From NCBI GenBank assembly GCA_028015245.1, contig CM051369.1, positions 18,214,343 to 18,278,342 of the forward strand: a stretch of 64,000 bases of DNA, read 5' to 3'. How positions within the stretch are numbered: the stretch's first letter is position 1; each line of letters opens with the position of its first letter. The stretch comes from Cardamine occulta. Lineage: Eukaryota > Streptophyta > Magnoliopsida > Brassicales > Brassicaceae. The notes under the pieces were generated by a model that worked only from the letters and a program-made list of their open reading frames with translations, did no database searches and was not told where the DNA came from. The position numbers and the translations under genes were made by a program. Positions 32,601-40,584 of this stretch are shown in pieces.

Positions 32601-33406
32601 AGCTTTTTTGAAAAGCATCCTAATTTCTAAGTTTCTCAAATTTAAAAAAGCTTTAGTATCCTTGTGATTTGGCCTGGAGAACAAATGCTTTGGTTATTAA
32701 CTGTTTCTCATGCATTTCAGGTGAAAAGGCAGATTGATGGATTTGTGTCAATGTACTACAAAGGCATAATGATGGTGCACATAAAACCTTCTCACTTGCC
32801 TCGTTTATATCCATTATTCTGAACACCTGTTGTTATTAAGTCATGCTTACGAAATGTTTCTTGTACATTTTGCCTTCAACAGTGTGACGATGAGTCTTGC
32901 AAATACACGACACGCATCCCCAACTTTCGTCTGCTCAGTGACCGTGAACGGGGAAACGTTTGCCCAAACTATCCTAACTGTAATGGAACTCTCTTAAGAA
33001 AGGTATAAGCCCTCATCCTCCTTGTAAGAACTCCTATCTTTCTGTTGCTTTATAGGACAACTTTTGACTCCCAGCCTTGTCTTACTACAGTACACTGAAG
33101 CAGACTTGTACAGGCAGCTGTCATACTTTTGCCACATCTTAGACACACAATGCTCTCTAGAAAAGGTTTCTACTTTCAACCTCATTGCTTCTAATGTAAG
33201 TGTTATCACAATTAATTTCTGTTCTCTAGATCCCTAATAACCTCTCTGGCATTTTAAAAAAGCAGATGGATGTTGGTGTCAGAATTCAAGTAGAGAAAGC
33301 AATGACAAAGATAAGACCTGCGGCTGAGTCAGCAGCATCCATGGCTCGAAGTATACGAGACCGGTGTGCGTACGGATGGCTGCAACTGACAGACATAGCC
33401 ATTTGA

Positions 33407-33622
33407 TAGTTGTAATAACCATTTCATGTAGTTAAATTTATATCATCTTCTGACGTCATTCTAATCAAGCTACTCGGTTCTGTTCACACCTAAAGCTTAT
33501 TATCGTAACACTTTGAAATTTAACCAATGCAAGACTCGAACAAACATTTTTGACTCCTGTTTCTGTGGCGGCTACTAAGAGGAAATCCGACTTCTAATCA
33601 TCTCACTGTCTGAATGTTGTTT
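33407..33622. other. POLA 3' flank
   Basis: 216 bp after the POLA stop codon; should contain its 3' UTR. No gene is seen. Confidence 0.5.
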
Positions 33623-33832
33623 TTAAATCAGAGTGGCTGTGGAAAAGCACATTTCCTGAGTTGCTTCGGGTACTTAACGGTTAACCAGCGAGTGAGAACC
33701 ACCAAGCAGAGTCTCAAGGTTCAGCTCTTGCTCAAAGGTTCCATTGCTCCTTGTCTGTCTTGGCGGTAGAACTGGTGGTAATCGCAGAGGATTTAGGCCT
33801 AAACCATTCATAATTAACGGCTAGAGTCGGCA
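33623..33832 (-). pseudogene. ALC: Relic of the last exon of ALCATRAZ (bHLH)
   Basis: On the minus strand a frame from the ATG at 33811 reads MNGLGLNPLRLPPVLPPRQT and later ELNLETLLGGSHSLVNR. It then hits TAA (33676-33674) and resumes in the same frame as TQEMCFSTATLI to a second stop at 33625-33623. This corresponds to the C-terminal part of A. thaliana ALC, which I remember as having MNGLGLNPMRLP, DLNLETLL and QGMCFSTATLL. Upstream, ACTCTAGCCGTT matches the preceding TLAV codons, but about 4 extra bases separate it from the ATG. The bHLH exons are absent. It is convergent to POLA at 0.2 kb, the arrangement of ICU2 and ALC in A. thaliana. Confidence 0.8.
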
Positions 33833-34493
33833 TTATGCATCATTGAGTTAATCAAATGATGACTTTTACAAATTAGACTTTGATTGTATATGATTTTAGT
33901 AAGCAACAAAAAAAAAAACCCTGTATTTGAAGTTGAAGCTGCTTCAGATATTCTATAGCTTCATTGATGCTTTATCTGTCTACCTACCAACATTAAAACA
34001 AACAATGTTTCTCACGCTGAGTTAGTGAGTTCTGGGGGATAAAGATTCCAACTTTCTTCTATTTACGTTGTTGGAATTGGGTATCAGTTTCTGCAAAGCT
34101 TTCATTTTCTAGTTGATCTTGCTCCTACTCTGCAAGATATTCAGAACAAGAACCTTGAAAGATAAAGATAAAACGTTTTCAGTCAAGTTTTGGAATTGTG
34201 CATCAATGTCTCTTCAACGAATTTTGCTGTCTAGCTCATTTCATTGTTCCAATTATTTTATAGTGTCTAACTTAGATCTTGTTGTCTTGTTCATCAAGCA
34301 TATTGTGGGCATTATTTTATCGTTCGTCCAAGGTTTTGACTTTGAAGTTTGAATGTTCTAAATTTCCAATGGATATGATAGGGTATTCAATCTATTGAAT
34401 GAAGGATTTGTTTATTTCATAAATATCACTATGCATCTGTAAGATTGGTGGAACAGAGCCATGAATTTAATATTATAAACGACTTTAGACCGA
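33833..34493. other. Right junction of the block and displaced GSTU10-A upstream DNA
   Basis: No gene is seen. From about 34230 to 34480 the sequence aligns with 36025-36240, the region upstream of GSTU10-B. Shared phrases include TTAGATCTTGTT, GGGCATTATTTTATC, AGGATTTGTTTATTTCAT and GAACAGAGCCA. I infer this was the upstream region of GSTU10-A before the block was inserted. Confidence 0.6.
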
Positions 34494-36250
34494 CTATTAT
34501 GCTTATGAACTTCTTTTTGATGGCCTTAGAGATAGGCGTATGAATCTGATGTAGTGACTTACCTCACATATGGTTGCTTCAAAGAACTGATTGAGTTTGT
34601 ATGATTTGAGGACTTGCTGAGCCAGACCTTCCATTCCTAGAGAAGATAGTAACTCACCCACTGCTCTGAGCCTCATTCAACAGAGGCAAGGATCATGCTG
34701 CATGAGCATGCTCCAATTCTTTCTCAACTTCACATCTGGTGATAATTTTGCGGCACCAGTGCTAAAGAAGCCCTAGTCGAGGAATACCTGACCACTGTGG
34801 ACAAGAAGCTGCACAAGGTACGTTTAGTTTTCTGATTATTTTCACCTTTTGTGGTTGGTTGGTTAATGGTTACAATCGCTGAGAAGTATATAGATCTTAC
34901 GATGATTAAGTCACTTTTTGATTATAAATGTTACCATTGCAAGTTCCCATGTTTTTTATTCTGGCAAAAACATAACAACAAAGCGTATCAATTGCCTACT
35001 GAGCATGGCGATACCAAAAACATTTTATGTAGTTCATTATGATACAGACTGTAGTAGCTACTATGAGTGCATAAACAACTCTCAGGGAATTATTTCTTAC
35101 TTAATCTATGTTCCTCTGAGACAATATTGAATCTAGATGATTAATCACTAGACCAACATGTTGATATAATTACACATGTGCAGCCATCTGGAGACGCTTT
35201 TGTCTATAGATGTGGAGAAAGTTCAGCAACGTATCATGAGGCACTTCAACCTCTTTCATCACAGTCAGATCTTGCAAGCGCTCTATCCAGTTGTATAAAG
35301 TTGGCGTGTTCACTGGATCAATTATCTCTACCCCGAGTGCTTCATGAATAACTTTGTGTGCTCCAAAAGTAGTGATGATGATGATTTCCAAAAGCCCTAC
35401 ATCATCATTCTCTCTGATGTTTTTATTTGGGAAATGCTTCTTGAGTCCTTCTTCAAGAACTTTGATTCTCTCGAGAACCTCTTCTACAGACTTTTCTTGA
35501 GCTTCACCCTCTTGGAACATGACTCGACCCATGACTTCAAACACCTGCAACAAGAAACATTCATTAGTGTGCTATTCATATATCAATGTATGAGGTTGAT
35601 TTTGGATGAAAGATTTGGGGAAAACACCTGTTGGTTGATGTAGCTGACCCAGAACTGGACCTGAGCCCTTTCATAAGGATCCTCTGGGAAGAAACGAGGG
35701 GAGTTCTTCCATGTCTCATCGATATATTCAAGAATCACAAGTGATTCAGCCACTGGTTTCCCATCATGGACAAGAACAGGGACCTTCTTGTGAACCGGGT
35801 TGAGTTGAATCAGCGACTCACTTTTGTTCTTAAGATCTTCTTCGACATACTCGTAGCATACGCCTTTGAGTTAAGGGCGATTTCGACCCTCTTTGAGTAT
35901 CTGCTTGCCCACATCCCATGTAATGTTACTTTGCTCTTTTTCTCCTCCATTCTCTCAAATCTTTGTTATATTATTCCTTTACACTTTTTTTCTCAAATCT
36001 TGTTGAAGACTATGATTTGTGCTTCATTGTTCAAATTCTTTTATAGAATTTAAGACGAGAGAGACTACTTTAGATCTTGTTTTCTTTTTCATCAAGCAGA
36101 GTGGGCATTATTTTATCTTTTGATCAAAGTCAACTTTGAACTTTGAATGTTTCAATTAAAATTACAATAAGGATTTGTTTATTTCATGAATATCACTTTA
36201 TCTTTAGGAATCAAGATTGATTGAACAGAGCCAATAGATGAATACTGAAT
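34494..36250. repeat. GSTU10 tandem duplication, unit B
   Basis: Copy of the segment beginning in the last exon of the PPR gene (TATTATGCTTATGAACTTC onward), through its 3' flank, GSTU10 and upstream DNA. The PPR portion is only a stub of about 50-60 bases and not a gene. Unit B keeps its upstream region attached, unlike unit A. Confidence 0.82.
35170..35950 (-). pseudogene. GSTU10: GSTU10 copy B (tau-class GST with one frameshift)
   Basis: Minus strand, exon 1 35950-35628 and exon 2 35544-35170. Exon 1 starts MEEKKSKVTLHGMWASRYSK, the typical tau GST N-terminus. At 35873-35871 the sequence reads GCCCTTAACTCAAAGG where the family expects ALKLKG (CTTAAACTC). One A is missing, and the shifted frame stops about 20 codons later. 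Everything after, including VHDGKPVAESLVILEYIDE and the exon 2 C-terminal domain ending IYRQKRLQMAAHV, is intact in the correct frame. Tau GSTs conjugate glutathione to xenobiotics and stress metabolites in the cytosol. A single-base lesion could be recent, polymorphic or a sequencing error; if real, this haplotype has no working GSTU10. Confidence 0.8.
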
Positions 36251-36525
36251 TACCTTTTAACTGTATAGCCGCCTACGAAAATGAACATCAGTAATTACTT
36301 ATTAACTAACTAACTAAATTCTCTCGAATGATCTAAGGAGATATCTTTACTCAAAAAAAAAAAAAAATCTCCTACATCCTCAATTGTTAGCAAGCAATCT
36401 CAACTTCAATCGTTTCTTCATCATTAACTTAGGCCAGGACTTCTTCATCCATGTCTGAACATTCAGGATTATCCCTAAACAGAGGAAAAAAATGAGCCTC
36501 TCCGCTTTTCACCAAGGCTTCAACA
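35951..36525. other. GSTU10-B upstream region and OTP87 3' flank
   Basis: Upstream region of GSTU10-B and downstream region of OTP87. About 36025-36240 is matched by 34230-34480. A run of 16 A lies at about 36352-36367. No gene is seen. Confidence 0.5.
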
Positions 36526-39210
36526 TCAGACAGAACTCCACCCTGGTTTCTTCTGTACACCAATTCCTTTCATGAGCTTACGAGTTTCCTCAACTTCATC
36601 CCACTCACCAACCTCTGCAAGGATATTCGAGAGTGAAATATACGCTCCAGCGTCTGATGGAGCTAATTCTATAGCCTTTTTGGCAGCTAGCTTCCCGAGT
36701 TCAACATCCCCGTAAATTCTGCAAGCAGCAAGCAATGTTCCCCAGACCAAGGCGTCTGGTTTAATAGGCATATTGCTTATAAAATTCTCAGCTTCTCTAA
36801 GTCTTCCTGACCTCCCTAGAGCATCGACCATGCAGACATAATGGCGGTTCTCAGGTTCGATACCATAGTCTTTTACCATCGAGTTGAGATGGAAATAGCC
36901 TTCTTCGACCAAACCACCATGACTACAAGCAGATAAGACTCCCACAAAAGTAACTTTATCAGGCTTGAATCCTTTTTCTTTCATAAGATTGTAAACTCGT
37001 AAAGCTTCATTGGCCTTTCCATGTTGAGCATAACTTGCAATCAGCGCAGTCCATGCGATCAAATCTGGGCCATCGATCTGGCTAAATGCTTTACAGCAGT
37101 CCTCAATGCTTCCAAATTTTGAATACATTGTCAGTAATGAACTTCCTACAGAAGCCTCTGTGCACAATCCAATTTTTGTGATGTAGGCATGAACTTGAGC
37201 TCCCAGAGATGATACGTCTGAGAGAGCAGCGGCTTTAAGAATGGATGAAACTGCAAAGGAGTCCATGGTAAAACCAGACATGACCATATCACAAAATAAG
37301 AGGAAGCCATCCTGGATTAACCCGTGTTGTGAATATCCTGAAATTAAAGATGAACACGAAACTGGATCCATTTCAGGGAGCCTATCATACACCTGTCTAG
37401 CCAACTTTAGTGAACCACACTTTGCGTACGTATTTACTAGTGCAGAGCCGAGAGGCATCCCCTTGTCGATTCCAGCTCTTAGCGTGTACCCATGTATTTC
37501 TTTACCTTTTGGCAGAGAAGGAAGAGAAGCACACACAGTTAGAACAGCAGCTAGAGTGCTCTCATCAGGGAAAGTCCCATCATCTAACATCTCACGGAAT
37601 AGTCCAACAGCTTCTCTTAGATAACCGTACTCATTGAAACCAGAAATCATGGAAGCCCAGCAAGCATTGTCTTTAACAGGTATCTCCTGGAATAAGCTAT
37701 ATGATTCTTCCAAACTACCACATTTGGAGTACATTGTGAAAAGAGAACTTCCAACAGTGAGATCAAGGACCAGCCCACTTTTAAGGGTGTAACTGTGAAC
37801 CTGCTTACCTAAATTCAAACAATCTAATACACTTAACAAACTGCATACACTAAACTCATCGGGTTTCAAACCTTCCTGAAGCATTCTAGTAAACAGTCTT
37901 ATTGCTTTACCAGGCTTCTTATTTTGGGCAAACGAAGTGACCATTACATTTACTATATTTTGCCTCTGACTATCATCCAGGTCCTCAAAAACCCGTTCTG
38001 AGAGATCAATATCTCCACTCTTTGAGTACATACTGATCAAGGCAGCAGCCACTGAAGAATCAAGATAGAAACCACTCTTTAAGACCCAAGCATGGACCTG
38101 GCTTGCTTCACATACCATAGAAGGTCTACCACAAGCAGATATCACACTAGTTACGGTACAGCTGTTAATCTCAACACCTGAGTGTCTCATTTCCTTGAAT
38201 ATTTCAAGAGCAGAGAAAGAATCATTACTCTTTGTGTAACCAGACAACATTACTGTCCAAGAGACGACACTAAGATTGGGGATACGAGAGAATACTTCCC
38301 TAGCTTCAGTCATATGCCCACATTTGGCATATAAATCAACAATTGCAGTAGAAACAAATACATCTTCTGTTCCGCATTTGATCACCCGAGCTTGAACCGC
38401 TTTTCCAAACCGAAGCTTCTCAAGGGAAGCACACGCAGCCAAAACACTGGAATATGTATAACTATCAGGTTTCTGAAACCCATAACACATTTCATGGAAA
38501 AGATCAAAAACAGCACCATAATTTTGATTTCTCAATGCCCCTGCTATGACAGTGTTCCAACAATACATATTAGCAGATAAAGTGTCACGGAACACCTTAT
38601 AAGCATCCCCAAATCTGAGATTCTTTGAGAATGAATCTATTAAAGCCGATTGAACAACTTCGTAAAAGAAATATCCCATCTTTATAGTATGACAACACAC
38701 TAGCTCACTGAACAGAGGAGCATGTAAAGCACTAGAAGCCGAAATCACAGAACCATAACTTATCTCATTAGCCTCAAAACCCAATAAATGCATCTTAGAG
38801 AAAAATCTCAATGATTCTTCAAACAATCGATGCTGTTTATAACCAGAGATCATAATATTACAAGAAACAACATCTGGTTGAGGAATTGTATCGAACAACT
38901 TAGCTGCGTCAACCATGGAACCCGAGTTCGAGTACCAACTGAGCAAGGATTTAGTAAGGAAAACATCAAATGGAAAAAGATATAGTCTAAGTAAATGCGC
39001 TTGCAGAATTCTGGTTGTTCTGAGGGTACAAAGCCTTGAATTTGATTTATCATTGAAGAATTGAAAAGGGTTAAAAGGAGCTGAAGAAATAGAGTCTTTG
39101 CTGGAAAGGAATAATGGGTTTCGGAAATTGGTAACGGAAGATAGTAATCTGGAGGCAGAAAAAGACGAGATCTTTATGGAGTTTAAGCTCTCGTTCGCTA
39201 AACAATTCAT
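36526..39210 (-). CDS. OTP87: PPR protein OTP87 (organelle RNA editing)
   Basis: Intronless ORF of 894 aa. The N-terminus is rich in Ser, Arg and Asn with few acids, consistent with mitochondrial import. Tandem PLS-type PPR motifs follow, with cores such as VVSCNIMISGYKQ, NIVNVMVTSFAQN and DLIAWTALIASYAQHG. It ends in an E-type extension, AGAYISLSNILAEVGEWDE and a C-terminus GVQKKPGWSSV, with no DYW domain. In A. thaliana OTP87 (At1g74600) is needed for editing of nad7 and atp1 sites in mitochondria, presumably recruiting a DYW deaminase in trans. Length and position agree; no lesion is seen. Confidence 0.93.
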   Translation of the reverse strand: MNCLANESLNSIKISSFSASRLLSSVTNFRNPLFLSSKDSISSAPFNPFQFFNDKSNSRLCTLRTTRILQAHLLRLYLFPFDVFLTKSLLSWYSNSGSMVDAAKLFDTIPQPDVVSCNIMISGYKQHRLFEESLRFFSKMHLLGFEANEISYGSVISASSALHAPLFSELVCCHTIKMGYFFYEVVQSALIDSFSKNLRFGDAYKVFRDTLSANMYCWNTVIAGALRNQNYGAVFDLFHEMCYGFQKPDSYTYSSVLAACASLEKLRFGKAVQARVIKCGTEDVFVSTAIVDLYAKCGHMTEAREVFSRIPNLSVVSWTVMLSGYTKSNDSFSALEIFKEMRHSGVEINSCTVTSVISACGRPSMVCEASQVHAWVLKSGFYLDSSVAAALISMYSKSGDIDLSERVFEDLDDSQRQNIVNVMVTSFAQNKKPGKAIRLFTRMLQEGLKPDEFSVCSLLSVLDCLNLGKQVHSYTLKSGLVLDLTVGSSLFTMYSKCGSLEESYSLFQEIPVKDNACWASMISGFNEYGYLREAVGLFREMLDDGTFPDESTLAAVLTVCASLPSLPKGKEIHGYTLRAGIDKGMPLGSALVNTYAKCGSLKLARQVYDRLPEMDPVSCSSLISGYSQHGLIQDGFLLFCDMVMSGFTMDSFAVSSILKAAALSDVSSLGAQVHAYITKIGLCTEASVGSSLLTMYSKFGSIEDCCKAFSQIDGPDLIAWTALIASYAQHGKANEALRVYNLMKEKGFKPDKVTFVGVLSACSHGGLVEEGYFHLNSMVKDYGIEPENRHYVCMVDALGRSGRLREAENFISNMPIKPDALVWGTLLAACRIYGDVELGKLAAKKAIELAPSDAGAYISLSNILAEVGEWDEVEETRKLMKGIGVQKKPGWSSV

Positions 39211-39317
39211 TATCAGCTCATGAGCTCTGAAGGTGAAACAGACAAGGAAAAAAACAAAACGGGAATGAAACTTTCAAAATACGCCTAGATATATATCTCT
39301 TAAGCAATGGTTTATTT

Positions 39318-39389
39318 TCAAGATGGCCGAGTTGGTCTCTAGTTTCATGTACTAATCCGAAAGGGCTTGGGTTCAAATCCCACTCTTGA
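39318..39389 (+). pseudogene. Truncated tRNA-Leu relic
   Basis: The plus strand keeps the acceptor stem (TCAAGA and TCTTGA), the A-box region TGGCCGAGTTGGTCT and a perfect B box GGTTCAAATCC with its T stem. The segment between the D loop and the variable arm is shortened by about seven bases, and the anticodon stem no longer pairs (CTAGTTTCATGTACTAAT). The sequence is clearly related to tRNA-Leu(CAG), which I believe occupies this position in A. thaliana (At1g74610). About 72 nt remain instead of about 80. I call a pseudogene. Confidence 0.8.
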
Positions 39390-39760
39390 TATATCATCTA
39401 GCAGAAAATGTTAACCATTTTCCCTTTTGGTTTGCTAATATGCATTCCTAAATATATGCTCTTGTTTTAATTTGAAATCTTGCGAGCAATATTTAAACCT
39501 TTTTTTAAAGGAATTTAAAACCCACAAAAATATTTGGAAAACTACAAATACAAATTTTGGAAAAAAAAATTAAGGTGCGGGTAAAATCATATTGTTAAGA
39601 TTAAAGAAAATTAATACTTATCCAAATCAATAACATTTTTTCAATTTACGAATTGCCATCCAAATTAGAGCATAAAACTATAAAAATCATCGCGCGTCTC
39701 TTATGCTCCTCATCGTCTCCGAAAACATATTCTCCAGTCAAAATAACAAAGAGACCAGAC
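39390..39760. other. Spacer upstream of the RING pseudogene
   Basis: About 370 bp of AT-rich sequence without a gene; an A-run lies near 39562-39568. Confidence 0.4.
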
Positions 39761-40467
39761 ATGGGTTCCACTAGTTTTGAATACACTGTTAGTTCTCGCC
39801 TGAACGCAGTTAATCCGTTAACCGCCGAGCTAAAGTGCGCTGAAGTTGTCCAGAGAAGAATTCGTCTAGAAACAAACCTCACTCTCTCTTCCCGATCAAA
39901 CCATCCACCATGACACAGGCTTTATTCCCCTATACACTCGAAACGACGTCGTCTGCATCACTTCTTGTCCCTACGGAACCACCTTCCTCTCCAGTCACAA
40001 CAGTTTCTCGCTAAATTGCGCCGGAATCTCCCATATCATGAGCCGCTTTGGTATCGCCAATGACGGCTCCACTATCTCTCGCGAGATCGACGAAGCTCTT
40101 AGCTCGATATCATTGGAAGGCAAAGAAGTGATTGAAGTCATGATCTGGAAGATATCCACTAAGGTTTATAATATCGACAAAGCTTCGGAAAATTTGTTGA
40201 TTGAGAGATACGGCTCCGTTCTGGCGGATGATTCACCGGTGATGAATTTCCTCCGATCTAACTCGAACGGATCGGTCGAAATGTGTGATTTGCTTGGAGA
40301 ATTATAGAGAAGGATCAATCGTGGCGAAATTGCCTTGTGGTCATGATTTTCATGGAGTTTGCATTAAGCAATGGTCGCAAATCAAACGTCAATGTCCCAC
40401 TTGTCGATTTCCAATCTCTCGTCGTTCATCATCATTTTCATATTTTGTTTGGATTTTTACATTGTAA
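39761..40467 (+). pseudogene. RING-H2 finger gene with two frameshifts (At1g74620-like)
   Basis: A single-exon RING gene is spread over three frames. Frame 1 starts at 39761 (MGSTSFEYTVSSRLN) and ends at TGA 39911-39913. The matching sequence continues one frame over from 39909 (HDTGFIPLYTRNDV) through MSRFGIANDGST to TAG/TAA near 40307. The RING itself is in a third frame from 40288: ICLENYREGSIVAKLPCGHD, then FHGVCIKQW and CPTCRF, a C3H2C3 RING-H2 with the first cysteine at the frameshift. Both breaks look like 2-bp deletions. The family are E3 ubiquitin ligases. All blocks are present and little decayed, so inactivation seems recent; sequence error at both places is less likely. Confidence 0.82.
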
Positions 40468-40584
40468 AGGAACACTTTGAAGATTTTGTTTATTTTTAGG
40501 GTTTAATTAGGGCTTATGAGCCTATACATGGTTTCTGATGTTTAAAAAATTCAATCTTTGTTTTTTTTTTTTGTTGCTTTTACG

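Larger units (their letters stand above)
21263..33406 (+). pseudogene. POLA: DNA polymerase alpha catalytic subunit, split by a retrotransposon
   Basis: I traced 30 exons; all join in frame with GT-AG introns except one GC donor (after exon 16). Exons: 21263-22291, 22383-22553, 22646-22729, 22819-22893, 22998-23062, 23234-23324, 23417-23602, 23869-24032, 24139-24253, 24556-24732, 24805-24918, 25163-25282, 25378-25692, 25774-25817 plus 29672-29717, 30109-30227, 30310-30382, 30474-30530, 30631-30723, 30978-31100, 31177-31274, 31352-31397, 31491-31604, 31717-31800, 31884-32090, 32177-32253, 32382-32592, 32721-32774, 32883-33002, 33091-33165 and 33266-33406. Without the insertion this is 1495 codons, close to ICU2 (1524 as I recall). 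Visible are the exonuclease-like domain, family-B motif A (LLLDFSSLYPSIIQ), motif B (KLAANSLYG), motif C (YGDTDS) and two C-terminal zinc sites (CPSC/CPKC; CDDESC/CPNYPNC). A copia element sits in exon 14, just after motif A, so no full-length enzyme is expected. Confidence 0.9.
15966..34225. other. Inferred inserted block carrying POLA and an ALC relic
   Basis: Sequence on either side of this block belongs to unit A of the GSTU10 duplication: the gene body to 15965 on the left, and GSTU10 upstream DNA from about 34230 on the right (compare 36025-36240). Nothing in between resembles the locus. The block contains POLA and the last ALC exon in convergent orientation, as I recall the A. thaliana chromosome 5 pair At5g67100/At5g67110. 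Introns are retained, so this is a DNA-level copy and not a retrocopy. Boundaries are approximate to some tens of bases. Confidence 0.65.
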
